Positions 8,374 to 15,916 of a stretch of 21,255 bases of DNA are shown here, one piece after another; positions within the stretch are counted from its first letter, which is position 1; every line of letters begins with the position of its first letter. The notes beneath the pieces are model-generated. The model was not told the DNA's origin. It saw only the letters and a list, made by a program, of their open reading frames with translations, and ran no database searches. The DNA lies in the NCBI GenBank assembly GCA_016234155.1, contig JACRGZ010000081.1:1-21255 (forward strand), given 5' to 3'. The DNA comes from Nitrospirota bacterium (lineage in GTDB: Bacteria; Nitrospirota; 9FT-COMBO-42-15; HDB-SIOI813). The position numbers and the translations under genes were made by a program.

Positions 8374-8586
8374 TCAAACAGGTGGTTGTGTCTCATTATA
8401 CCTACGAGAGAATAGGTTTTCAATAAAAATATAGGATCCAACACATTTTTGATTCCTCCTTCTGCGACGGCGATAAGCAATTAATGGCTTGCCACGCAGT
8501 TCATAGGCCGTGATCACAAAGACACTGTTCGGTTCGGGGTCAGTAATTGCTTTATAACCATATAACTTTCTGGTAAAATAACCCAT
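8374..8586 (-). pseudogene. Short unrecognised ORF, probably a C-terminal gene remnant
   Basis: The 70 residues contain 'SVFVITAYELRGKPLIAY' followed by six arginines. This resembles the C-terminal strand-plus-basic-tail of small RelE/BrnT/DUF4258-like toxins, but the N-terminal half such proteins need is absent. There is no Shine-Dalgarno before ATG 8586, an in-frame TAA lies five codons upstream, and the last ~25 residues look unstructured. I read it as a decayed fragment; the toxin relationship is only an impression. It lies 31 bp upstream of the BTAD regulator. Confidence 0.35.
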
Positions 8587-8671
8587 GTTTATACATGTTT
8601 ATAGAGGATATACAAAATGGGAATGTTTGATACTATTTATAAGGTCTTTTACTGCCGGGTGGGGGGGCCAT

Positions 8672-8875
8672 TCAGTACCTTCTCCAGTTGTCCGGCAAGG
8701 TCTGCGGCCGCCACAGGGCGTCATCGGGCGGGGGCGACGAGGCGTCGCTGAGGAGAAAATCCGCCCGCGTCAGCCGCAATATCCCGTCCTCTGCCAGGCA
8801 TTTGCCCGGACCCGGAATCAGGAGAAGGGCCAGGAGGAACACTCCCGGCAGGCATCTGGAGAGCATGGTGAGCAT
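8672..8875 (-). pseudogene. Truncated sensor histidine kinase, N-terminal fragment (7TMR-DISM-like)
   Basis: ATG 8875 opens a signal peptide (MLTMLSRCLPGVFLLALLL) followed by 'ADFLLSDASSPPPDDALW' and 'LPDNWRRY'. The W...LPDNW pattern is typical of the beginning of the 7TMR-DISM extracellular sensor domain of membrane histidine kinases. The frame ends in TGA at 8672-8674. The alternative frame goes on for only ~15 codons (TEWPPHPAVKDL) before other sequence begins, and no transmembrane, HisKA or HATPase part exists in the window. A G-run at ~8660-8667 is a possible frameshift site, but the loss of everything downstream points to a deletion. It begins about 30 bp after the response-regulator gene, the usual order for a two-component operon. 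GTG 8893 is an alternative start. Confidence 0.6.
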
Positions 8876-8907
8876 GGTCCGGTAGAATAGCACAAAGAGG
8901 ATGAGAT

Positions 8908-9558
8908 TTAAATCAATCCCTTTTGTCCCGCTTTATAAACCGCCTCCCCGCGGGAGTGGACCGCCAGCTTGCCGTAAATCTTCTTGACGTGGGCCGTGAC
9001 CGTATGATGAGAAATTTCCAGTTGACCGGCGATCTCCTTGAAGCTGAACCCCTTGGCAATCTGACGGAGGACCTCGGACTCCCGCTGGGATAGGAGGGAG
9101 GGATCCGATTCACCGTCGAAAAATGCGGGAGGGGCGCCGGAGACACCGAGCCGTTTCAGCAACTGGCGCGCGATGACGGGGCTGATGGGGGACCCTCCGG
9201 AACACAATTGCCGGATCGTGTCGATAAATTCATCAGGCAGGGAGTCTTTCATCAGATACCCTCCGGCCCCAGCTTCCAGGCTGGAAATCACATGCTCCTC
9301 ATCACCGAAAACGGTGATCACCATGATCTCCATCCCAGGGTGTACAGCCGCCGCCCGGCGGATGACGTCCACTCCGCTCCCGTCGGGGAGCCCCATGTCC
9401 GTCAGGAGGACATCCGGCGCCTCCCGGGACAACATCTCGTCCGCCTCCTCGCAGGTGGCCGCAGCGGCTAACAATTCAAATTCCCGGGATTGGAGGATAT
9501 ATTCGGAAAACTTCTGCCGGAGCACCGGGTCGTCTTCAACGATCATGACTTTTTTCAT
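8908..9558 (-). CDS. NarL/FixJ-family response regulator
   Basis: The product has 216 residues with a complete receiver domain: acidic pair D9-D10, phospho-acceptor D54, T82 and K104. A LuxR-type helix-turn-helix follows at ~152-206 ('LSQRESEVLRQIAKGFSFKEI', 'ISHHTVTAHVKKIYGKL'). It is a DNA-binding regulator expected to be phosphorylated by a membrane kinase. An AAGGGG lies ~6 nt before ATG 9558. Its probable cognate kinase is the gene fragment just downstream, so it is now an orphan regulator. Its targets are not evident from the sequence. Confidence 0.93.
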   Translation of the reverse strand: MKKVMIVEDDPVLRQKFSEYILQSREFELLAAAATCEEADEMLSREAPDVLLTDMGLPDGSGVDVIRRAAAVHPGMEIMVITVFGDEEHVISSLEAGAGGYLMKDSLPDEFIDTIRQLCSGGSPISPVIARQLLKRLGVSGAPPAFFDGESDPSLLSQRESEVLRQIAKGFSFKEIAGQLEISHHTVTAHVKKIYGKLAVHSRGEAVYKAGQKGLI

Positions 9559-9733
9559 CGAGCCCCTTCATCTCCTGCCAAGCGTTTTTTTTAGGATAAA
9601 GTGTGACCGGACTTCAGAAGATTGTCAATCCCATATTTAGGGTATGGGGGGACACGCGTGAATCCGGACAGGTGTCGTAGATTCTCGGTGACAGAATAAA
9701 TGAGCCTATAAAATCACCCTAAACCTGCCTGTA

Positions 9734-9739
9734 TATAAT
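9734..9739 (+). promoter_or_regulatory. Possible -10 box for the M16 peptidase operon
   Basis: TATAAT lies between imperfect inverted half-sites GCCT/AGGC in the divergent region between the response regulator and the peptidase gene. No convincing -35 hexamer lies 16-18 bp upstream. The rest of the 9559-9789 gap shows nothing I can name. Confidence 0.3.
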
Positions 9740-9789
9740 AGGCGGTGGATTCTGGTTGCCCTTCTCACCTTGACACAGGATGTAATTAT

Positions 9790-11139
9790 TTGTTATATCT
9801 ACATCCTGTGAAAAGAAGATATACTTCCAAATATAGCATAGTTATCGCTATTACCTTATCTCTTCTCCTCTGCACTCCTGCATATAGCTCCGAAATAAAA
9901 GAACATCATCTCCCCAACGGCCTTAAGATAGTCACCCTGGAAGATCATAAATCCCCTGTCGTAACGTTTCAGGTCTGGTATAAGGTGGGCTCACTGAATG
10001 AGGTTACAGGCACGACAGGCATATCCCATCTGCTTGAACATATGATGTTTAAGGGAACGGCCAAATACGGTAAAGGGGAGTTCTCAAAGATAGTGTCAAA
10101 GAACGGCGGTAATGAAAACGCCTTTACCAGTCAGGACTATACAGCATATTTTCAGATATTTGCCAGTGACAGGCTCGACATCTCCCTTGATTTAGAATCT
10201 GACCGTATGGTTAATCTGTTGTTTGTTCCTGAAGAGTTTTTATTGGAGCGTAATGTCGTTAAAGAGGAGCGGAGACTCCGTACCGAGGATGACCCCGTAT
10301 CATCTTTAGTAGAAGACCTGTATGCCGCTTCCTTCAAGATCCATCCCTACCGGTCACCAGTTATAGGGTGGATGACAGACCTTGATAACCTTACAAGGGA
10401 AGACCTCTACGAACATTATAAAAAATATTATGTCCCTAACAATGCAACGGTCATTATAGTAGGTGATTTTAATACAGAAGATGTTGTTAAAAGGATAGAA
10501 AGATATTTTGGTAATATACCGCAGGGTAAAACACCTCCGGGAGTAAATATTGCAGAACCGGAACAACAGGGGGAGAGGAGGTTTTTCTATAAGCGCGAGG
10601 CCCAGCTTCCCTATGTCATATATGGATACCATGCGCCAAATTATGAAGATAAAGACCACTATGCCTTAGATGTGTTAAGTAACATACTCTCGACGGGTAA
10701 AAGCTCCAGGTTGTATCAGGGTATTGTATATGAAAAGGAGATAGCCCTCTCCGCCGGCGGTGGATACACACCCATTCAGACAGACCCTGAGCTTTTCTAC
10801 TTCTATGCACAACTCAGACCAGGGAGGACCACAGAAGAGGCTGAATCCGCCCTGAATGAAGAGATCGCAAAGATCAAGAGGGATTCTGTATCTGAAAGGG
10901 AACTTGAAAAGGCAAAGAACCAGATAGAGGCATCTTTCATAATGGGGCAGGATTCGGTCTTCTACCAGGCTATGCTTATTGGCAAACTCGAGACCACAGG
11001 GGCAGGCGCAGGATATCTGCAGAATTATATAGATGAGATCAGAAAGGTGACTGCTGAGGATATAAAGATGGCAGCACAGAGGTATTTTTCAGAGGATAAC
11101 AGGACGGTGGGGGTGCTGGTGCCTTTGCCAAATAAATAA
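9790..11139 (+). CDS. Secreted M16-family zinc metallopeptidase (active subunit)
   Basis: Numbering from the TTG start at 9790 (about 449 residues), the inverted zinc motif HLLEH is at 80-84 and a second zinc-ligand glutamate is in 'VVKEERRL' at ~159-160, 76 residues on, as in pitrilysin/insulinase-like and processing-peptidase-like enzymes. Residues ~15-35 form a signal peptide ('SIVIAITLSLLLCTPAYSS'), so it acts in the periplasm. AGGA lies 8 nt before TTG 9790; GTG 9808 and GTG 9745 are alternative starts. The C-terminal half ('STGKSSRLYQGIVYEKEIALS') is the second M16 fold. It is followed by an inactive M16 paralogue, the common bacterial active/inactive heterodimer. Its substrate is not known. 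Confidence 0.9.
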   Translation: MLYLHPVKRRYTSKYSIVIAITLSLLLCTPAYSSEIKEHHLPNGLKIVTLEDHKSPVVTFQVWYKVGSLNEVTGTTGISHLLEHMMFKGTAKYGKGEFSKIVSKNGGNENAFTSQDYTAYFQIFASDRLDISLDLESDRMVNLLFVPEEFLLERNVVKEERRLRTEDDPVSSLVEDLYAASFKIHPYRSPVIGWMTDLDNLTREDLYEHYKKYYVPNNATVIIVGDFNTEDVVKRIERYFGNIPQGKTPPGVNIAEPEQQGERRFFYKREAQLPYVIYGYHAPNYEDKDHYALDVLSNILSTGKSSRLYQGIVYEKEIALSAGGGYTPIQTDPELFYFYAQLRPGRTTEEAESALNEEIAKIKRDSVSERELEKAKNQIEASFIMGQDSVFYQAMLIGKLETTGAGAGYLQNYIDEIRKVTAEDIKMAAQRYFSEDNRTVGVLVPLPNK

Positions 11140-11144
11140 GCAAT

Positions 11145-11274
11145 GAGGCTCTTGCAAAAGTATAAAAATGTTGTCATTCCCGCATGGTTTAAGTGGGAAT
11201 ATAGTGTTTTATTACAGAAAATCATATCCCCGATAGAAGATTTCGGGGATGACATAGACTTTTGCAAGAGCCTC
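11145..11274. mobile_element. Miniature inverted-repeat element, copy B (between the two M16 genes)
   Basis: This is the same 130-bp element as 4420-4549, with perfect 17-bp terminal inverted repeats and one internal base change (T at 11194). CAAT flanks both ends and is a plausible 4-bp target duplication. However, CAATGAG also recurs twice just downstream (11290-11304 area), so the duplication could be chance. The element starts 5 nt after the stop codon of the upstream peptidase gene, and its hairpins could affect mRNA stability or downstream expression in the operon. Confidence 0.87.
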
Positions 11275-11298
11275 CAATGAGTTAGGAAGCAATGAGCA

Positions 11299-12666
11299 AT
11301 GAGTAGTAAAACAAAACATATCATACGGATATTACCTGCCTTATTCACAATAATAATCCTTTGGGCTTCGACATGTCTTGCCTCTCCAAAAATTGAGCCA
11401 AAGCGAGTTGTTTTGACCAATGGGATGACCCTTCTCTTTGTCGGGACCCATGCCCTCCCTATGGTAAACATATCAGTAGCGATCAAGGCCGGCGCCATAT
11501 ATGACCCCCCTGAGAAAGGAGGGGTTGCCAATCTCACTGCTATCCTCCTTGACGAAGGGACAAAGAAAAGGACATCAAAACAGATAGCAGAGGAGATGGA
11601 TTTTATAGGAGGAAGGCTCTCCACATCAGGAGGAGATGATTATTCTTCAGTCTCATTGGCGGTCCTTAAAAAAGACATTAAAACAGGTTTGGATTTACTA
11701 TCGGATATATTACTGAATCCTTCATTCCCGGAAGAGGAGGTAAATAGAAAGAAAAAAGAGACTATAGCCTCTATAATATCTGACAAAGACGAACCGGGTA
11801 TTGTAGCCTCCAAGGCGTTTTATAAGGCAGTGTTTAAAGGGCACCCTTACGGGAAACCTGTAGAGGGGGAAGAGGAATCGGTCGGCAATATTACACGGGA
11901 TGATATAGTCAGTTTCTTCCAGAGATACTACAAACCGAATAATACAATTATGGCAGTCGTTGGTGATCTTGAACTCAAGGAGGCTGTGTCTCTTATAGAA
12001 ACCTATTTTAATTCATGGGAAAAATCAAAGGTCAAACCCCATGATATTCCACCCGTCTCAAGGGTTACCAAAAAGGACTCATTACTTATCGATCGCAATA
12101 TAACACAGGCAAACATAGTACTTGGTCATACGGGAATCTCGAGAGACAACCCTGACTTCTATGCAGTCAGTGTTATGAACTACATCCTTGGCGGCGCAGG
12201 CCTTACATCAAGACTGTCAAAGGAGATACGTGAGGACAAAGGACTTGCCTATTCAGTCTACAGCAGCTTTGATGTAAACAAATATCCCGGGGCCTTTGCA
12301 GTGGGAGTACAGACAAAGAATAAGTCGGCACGTATAGCAATTGAAGAGATACTATCCGAGCTAAAGAGGATCAGGGAAGAACCTGTTTCAGATGACGAGT
12401 TAAAGGATGCAAAGGCGTATCTAACAGGGAGTTTTCCACTCAAACTTGATACCTCTGCAAAGATAGCCGGCTACTTAATATTTATAGAATTCCATAATCT
12501 GGGGCTTGACTACTTTGAGGAATATCCCAAAAAGATAAGCGGGGTTACAGAAGATGATATAATAAGGGTGGCAAAAAAATATATAGACCCGGAAAATTAT
12601 GTGTTAGTGGCTGTAGCAAAGCAGGAGGAGGCAGGGCTGAAGGAAGGAAGAGATAATGAGCAGTAA
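11299..12666 (+). CDS. Secreted M16-family protein, catalytically inactive partner subunit
   Basis: The product has 455 residues with a signal peptide (~8-28, 'LFTIIILWASTCLAS'). It has the two-lobed M16 fold, but NLTAI occupies residues 78-82 where the active subunit has HLLEH, so zinc cannot be bound. The C-terminal lobe keeps the substrate-binding region ('GGAGLTSRLSKEIREDKGLAY' split at ~297-317, with R and Y residues of the R/Y-pair type). In known M16B pairs this subunit shapes the chamber and binds substrate while the other cuts. It is probably co-transcribed with the preceding gene despite a 159-bp gap, of which 130 bp are the inserted element. AGGAAG lies upstream of the start; ATG 11299 is preceded by repeated CAATGAG, which offers other in-phase or out-of-phase ATGs. 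Confidence 0.88.
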   Translation: MSSKTKHIIRILPALFTIIILWASTCLASPKIEPKRVVLTNGMTLLFVGTHALPMVNISVAIKAGAIYDPPEKGGVANLTAILLDEGTKKRTSKQIAEEMDFIGGRLSTSGGDDYSSVSLAVLKKDIKTGLDLLSDILLNPSFPEEEVNRKKKETIASIISDKDEPGIVASKAFYKAVFKGHPYGKPVEGEEESVGNITRDDIVSFFQRYYKPNNTIMAVVGDLELKEAVSLIETYFNSWEKSKVKPHDIPPVSRVTKKDSLLIDRNITQANIVLGHTGISRDNPDFYAVSVMNYILGGAGLTSRLSKEIREDKGLAYSVYSSFDVNKYPGAFAVGVQTKNKSARIAIEEILSELKRIREEPVSDDELKDAKAYLTGSFPLKLDTSAKIAGYLIFIEFHNLGLDYFEEYPKKISGVTEDDIIRVAKKYIDPENYVLVAVAKQEEAGLKEGRDNEQ

Positions 12667-12715
12667 ATGGTGAAATGGTCATGAGCCAGAGGCCCACAAA
12701 GGATGATGAAAATCA

Positions 12716-12786
12716 CCCCTCACTCCTTCGACTTCTCTCAGGACAGGCTTAATCCTCTCCCCTTAGGGGAGAGGGTAGGGTGAGGG
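12716..12786. repeat. REP-like nested palindrome upstream of larE
   Basis: A perfect hairpin CCTCTCCCC-TTA-GGGGAGAGG (12754-12774) lies inside wider arms CCCTCAC (12717-12723) and GTGAGGG (12780-12786). The left half is interrupted by an unpaired stretch containing TTCTCTCAGGACAGG, which looks like another dispersed repeat inserted into it. The hairpin has no U-tract after it, so it is not a classical terminator. Confidence 0.6.
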
Positions 12787-12807
12787 AGTTACGAAGGGAA
12801 TTTTCAG

Positions 12808-13626
12808 ATGAGCAGTGAAGTTACGGGAAATTATCTAAGGCTTAAGCAGATAATAGAGTCTATGGGTTCTGTAGTGGTGGCCTTCTCCGGAGGGATTGAC
12901 AGCTCCCTTTTGGCAAAGGTGGCTTATGATTCCCTTGGTGGTAGGGCGGTTGCCGTTACCGCCACATCCCCGACATATCCTGCATATGAAATAGAAGATG
13001 CCAGGGTTATTGCTTCTGCCATAGGGATCAGGCATATCCTGATAGAATCCAACGAGCTGGATATAGCAGAGTTTGCAAAAAATGATCCCGATCGCTGTTA
13101 TCATTGCAAGCGTGAGTTATTTGACAAACTAAGGGCTATAGCGGACGAGTTACATCTTGACCATATAGCCTGTGGTACTACCGTGGACGACCTCTCAGAC
13201 TATCGTCCCGGCACGGAAGCGGCAAAAGAACTTGGAATACGGAGTCCGCTTGTTGAAGCAGGTCTCACCAAGTCTATAGTACGTGAGATCAGCAGGATGC
13301 TTGGCCTTCCAAACTGGGAGAAGCCCTCCTTCGCCTGTCTCTCCTCAAGATTCCCTTATGGGACAGAGATAACAGAAGATAGATTAAAACAGGTCGGGAT
13401 GTGCGAGACGTATCTGCGGCAGCTCGGCTTTAGACAATTCCGTGTCCGCTATCATGGAGAGGTGGCACGGATAGAAGTGGAGACTGAAGAACTTAGGCAC
13501 ATCATGGAAGACACTTTATTGCGGGAAAAGATAGCAAAGAGGTTCAAAGAGTTTGGTTTTACCTATGTCACCTTAGATATGGAAGGATACCGCACAGGAA
13601 GCATGAATGAAGTTTTCGTACGTTAA
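12808..13626 (+). CDS. larE: ATP-dependent sulfur insertase LarE
   Basis: The product has 272 residues. The N-terminal PP-loop ATP-pyrophosphatase motif SGGIDSS is at 27-33. LarE adenylates the nucleotide precursor and inserts sulfur during synthesis of the nickel-pincer nucleotide cofactor of lactate racemase and related enzymes, in the cytoplasm. Three cysteines are in place, C97 and C100 in 'RCYHCK' and C177 in 'FACLSSRFPYG'. By family knowledge this three-cysteine set marks the [4Fe-4S]-type LarE rather than the single sacrificial cysteine type. GAAGGGA precedes ATG 12808. No larB, larC or racemase homologue is nearby, so its client is not in the window. It overlaps bamD tail to tail by 4 bp. 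Confidence 0.92.
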   Translation: MSSEVTGNYLRLKQIIESMGSVVVAFSGGIDSSLLAKVAYDSLGGRAVAVTATSPTYPAYEIEDARVIASAIGIRHILIESNELDIAEFAKNDPDRCYHCKRELFDKLRAIADELHLDHIACGTTVDDLSDYRPGTEAAKELGIRSPLVEAGLTKSIVREISRMLGLPNWEKPSFACLSSRFPYGTEITEDRLKQVGMCETYLRQLGFRQFRVRYHGEVARIEVETEELRHIMEDTLLREKIAKRFKEFGFTYVTLDMEGYRTGSMNEVFVR

Positions 13627-14315
13627 TGCCCATTCAACTTTGCAAGCAACTGAGAAGCACCCTTCTTATACCTACTCTCGGGATAACTGGCAATGAGGTT
13701 CTGTAATACCTCAATCGCCTTATCGGCCTTGCCTGAAGAACTGTAAGCAACACCGAGATGATAAGTGGTCTTCTCAACCACATCCGTATCCTTGTAATCC
13801 ATCAATATATTATTAAACCTGACAATCGCCGCCTGATAGTCTTCCTTCCGGAGATAAAAATTCCCTATGTAAAACTCCCGTTCAGCCAATTTTCCGCGGC
13901 ATATCTTTATCTTCTCTTTGCTGTCATTTACATACTCACTGCCTGGATAGACCTTAACAAGGATCTCAAAGGCCGAAAGGGCCTTCTGAACAGGCTCTAT
14001 ATCCCTGTCTACTGACCTTATCTGCTTGAAATATGAAAGCCCCATCCTGTACTGGACATAAGGAGCAGACTTATTTATAGGATGGAGTTCCAGAAACCTG
14101 CGATACTCCTGGATTGCACTGAGATAATCCTTTTCTTTAAAAAACCTGTCAGCCTTCTTTAAAAGGGTATCCGCATCATACAACTCTTTCAGGCTGTCCG
14201 AAAGACCATCTTTAGAAAGGGTTTCAGTATGGGTAGTCCCTGCACAACCCGTAAATAGCAATGGTAATGTGAAGGATAAAACTGTGAAGAAGATTACTGC
14301 GATCCTGCTCAACAT
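13623..14315 (-). CDS. bamD: Outer membrane assembly lipoprotein BamD (YfiO/ComL family)
   Basis: The product has about 230 residues. The signal peptide ends in a lipobox (LLFTGC, Cys ~24), giving an outer-membrane lipoprotein. TPR-like helices follow: 'LLKKADRFFKEKDYLSAIQEY', a central unit with 'ALSAFEILVKVYPGSEYV', and C-terminal units 'DYQAAIVRFNNILMDYKDT' and 'KADKAIEVLQNLIASYPES'. BamD works with BamA to fold beta-barrel proteins into the outer membrane. I prefer ATG 14315 (AGG five nt upstream); GTG 14321 adds two residues. It is convergent with larE, the two TAA stops sharing a TTAA palindrome, and divergent from fabH. Confidence 0.87.
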   Translation of the reverse strand: MLSRIAVIFFTVLSFTLPLLFTGCAGTTHTETLSKDGLSDSLKELYDADTLLKKADRFFKEKDYLSAIQEYRRFLELHPINKSAPYVQYRMGLSYFKQIRSVDRDIEPVQKALSAFEILVKVYPGSEYVNDSKEKIKICRGKLAEREFYIGNFYLRKEDYQAAIVRFNNILMDYKDTDVVEKTTYHLGVAYSSSGKADKAIEVLQNLIASYPESRYKKGASQLLAKLNGH

Positions 14316-14406
14316 ACTCACCTGTTACTTTTGTATCAAAATTCTGATAAAATGGCAAGCACATTTTATTTAATAGACTTCGGGGCACAAAGGAGCTTGA
14401 AAATAT

Positions 14407-14461
14407 AGGGTCAAGGGTCATGGGTCATGTCCATCCTCCTTGACCCCTGACCCTTGACCCT
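14407..14461. repeat. Long inverted repeat between bamD and fabH
   Basis: The 21-nt arms at 14407-14427 and 14441-14461 pair with one mismatch around a 13-nt loop. Each arm is itself built of GGGTCA-type units (AGGGTCAAGGGTCA...). The right arm ends 20 nt before the fabH start codon, so in a fabH transcript it would fold as a strong 5' UTR hairpin close to the Shine-Dalgarno. It could be a dispersed repeat or a regulatory structure. Confidence 0.7.
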
Positions 14462-14481
14462 GGTTTCAAAAGGATTTTCAG

Positions 14482-15615
14482 ATGAACAGCGCTGCTTACA
14501 TCGCCGGAACCGGCTCGTATCTGCCTGCTGATATAGTAACAAACGAAGAGCTGGCAAATATTATAGGCCTGACGCCGCATGACATAGAAAAACGGACAGG
14601 CATCAGGGAACGCCGGCGGGCAAAAGAAGGGGAAGCGACATCCGATTTAGCAACCCATGCGGCTTTTTCAGCCCTTCATGCTGCCGGTATAGATGCGGCA
14701 GATGTTGGACTTATAGTACTGTCCACAACATCCCCTGATATGTTCATGCCGTCTACTGCCTGCCTTGTGCAGAAGAATATCGGTGCTAAGAAGGCCGCTG
14801 CCTTTGATGTGAATGCATCATGTTCAGGCTTTTTGTATGCACTTAACATAGCTGAGACATTTATCAAAAATGGACAGGTAGATACAGCGCTCATTATTGC
14901 GGCAGAAGTAAAAACAAGATTTGTATACCCAGCGGACAAAGAGACTGCCATACTATTCGGCGACGGTGCAGGGGCTGTGGTTTTAAGAAATAAAGAGAGT
15001 AAAAATAATCCCCCCCTTCCCGTTGCAATGCTTCGCAGCAACGGGAACCCAGCCCCTTTAGAAAAGGGGGGTAAAGAACTGCAAGTCCCCCCCTTTAATA
15101 AAGGGGGGATAGGGGGGATTAAACCGCCAGAATTAGTGGGCCAAATCATAGGCACATGGCTTTACGCCGATGGCACCAACTGGAACTGGATTCACCTCCC
15201 TGCAGGAGGCACCAGAATACCATCAACCCTTGACACCATTGCCGCCAACCTCCATACAATGCGAATGGATGGGGGCAAGGTTTACCGTGCAGCCATTAAG
15301 ACACTGGAATCCCTGATAACCGACACAATAAAAAAGAGCGGCCTTCGCCTTGAAGAGATAGACACCTTCCTATTCCACCAGGCAAACCTACGGATCATCA
15401 AGCAGGTTGCCACACGTCTTGGAATTCCTGAGAAAAAAGTTCCTATAACCATTACCCATACAGGCAACACATCCTCAGCCTCAATCCCGATAACCCTTAA
15501 TCAACTCGTAAGAGAAGGAAGGATAAAAGAGGGTGATACAGTTTTATTGGCCTCCTTTGGAGGGGGTCTTACATGGGGGGCGTCAATTATAAAATGGACT
15601 ACCCCTAACTTGTGA
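14482..15615 (+). CDS. fabH: 3-oxoacyl-ACP synthase III (FabH/KASIII-like), with repeat-derived insertion
   Basis: The product has 377 residues against about 325-335 for the family. The catalytic triad is complete: C114 in 'NASCSGFLYAL', H299 in 'FLFHQANLRI' and N329 in 'THTGNTSSAS'. FabH condenses acetyl- or other acyl-CoA with malonyl-ACP to start fatty-acid synthesis. The excess length is one block at ~172-217, just after 'GDGAGAVVLR' and before 'IIGTWLYADG'. It is encoded by palindromic repeat DNA (15004-15120) and reads 'NNPPLP...LEKGG...VPPFNKGGIGG'. The site is a surface loop by family knowledge, so the enzyme is probably active. AAGGA lies 7 nt before ATG 14482. No fab-cluster neighbours are present, so a specialised KASIII role (unusual starter, secondary lipid) is possible. 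Confidence 0.9.
   Translation: MNSAAYIAGTGSYLPADIVTNEELANIIGLTPHDIEKRTGIRERRRAKEGEATSDLATHAAFSALHAAGIDAADVGLIVLSTTSPDMFMPSTACLVQKNIGAKKAAAFDVNASCSGFLYALNIAETFIKNGQVDTALIIAAEVKTRFVYPADKETAILFGDGAGAVVLRNKESKNNPPLPVAMLRSNGNPAPLEKGGKELQVPPFNKGGIGGIKPPELVGQIIGTWLYADGTNWNWIHLPAGGTRIPSTLDTIAANLHTMRMDGGKVYRAAIKTLESLITDTIKKSGLRLEEIDTFLFHQANLRIIKQVATRLGIPEKKVPITITHTGNTSSASIPITLNQLVREGRIKEGDTVLLASFGGGLTWGASIIKWTTPNL
15004..15120. repeat. In-frame palindromic repeat element inside fabH (PPFNKGG type)
   Basis: The element runs from AATAATCCCCCC to GGGGGGATT. It contains a 21-bp perfect palindrome with arms CCCCCCTTTA (15088-15097) and TAAAGGGGGG (15099-15108). The left half holds a second hairpin, CCCGTTGC/GCAACGGG, inserted between a C-tract and a G-tract. 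It translates as 'NNPPLP...', then 'VPPFNKGGIGG'. The same palindrome, in the same codon phase, occurs in smc (18932-18976). Confidence 0.82.
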
Positions 15616-15779
15616 AAGCCAATAAGTCAATAGCGACCCTCGGCACAGCAGAGGCGCTATTGTTCTATGCCGTTGGTCTATGGGCCTTTGCAGGGACAAG
15701 GGTAACGGCCCAGGTCTTCTACTCACTTCAGGATACAACTATTCGTTGCCTCATTAAAAATCTATTCGAAATGTTCTGA
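15612..15779 (+). pseudogene. murJ: Fragment of lipid II flippase MurJ (MviN)
   Basis: A 55-codon frame begins at a GTG overlapping the fabH stop. It reads 'GTAEALLFYAVGLWAFAGTR' followed by 'VTAQVFYSLQDT', and then unrelated residues before TGA at 15777. The first ~40 residues match the internal MurJ region (ALLFYALGLWAFAG...FYALQDT) around transmembrane segments in the middle of a ~500-residue protein. Both ends of the gene are missing, so this is a remnant left by deletion or by a copy that landed here. No intact murJ is in the window. Confidence 0.7.
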
Positions 15780-15786
15780 GTTTTAA

Positions 15787-15906
15787 AATTGCTTTGATTC
15801 TGGCTTTGTAGAACTGGAAGATGGTACTGTTTTGAAGGCAGAAATTCACTGGTATGAAGGACACGGCATAGGGAAGAAAGAAATAAAAATCAAAAGGTAT
15901 TTATGA
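15787..15906 (+). pseudogene. C-terminal fragment of a small conserved hypothetical protein
   Basis: The frame follows a TAA at 15784 and encodes 'GFVELEDGTVLKAEIHWYEG' then 'HGIGKKEIKIKRYL' and a TGA at 15904. There is no start codon with a ribosome site in the frame. The 'HWYE-HGIG--E-KIKRYL' ending is one I have seen at the end of short hypothetical proteins that sit next to the family of the following gene. Function is unknown. The stop is 10 nt before the next start, the spacing of a former two-gene operon. Confidence 0.45.
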
Positions 15907-15916
15907 GGAGGTAACT

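Noticed and set aside
10354..10659. Minus-strand frame inside the M16 peptidase gene
   Set aside because: Shadow of a gene with clear HLLEH and glutamate motifs on the plus strand.
11025..11624. Minus-strand frame of 199 codons across element copy B
   Set aside because: It is antisense to both M16 genes; only the element part recurs because the element is open in that frame.
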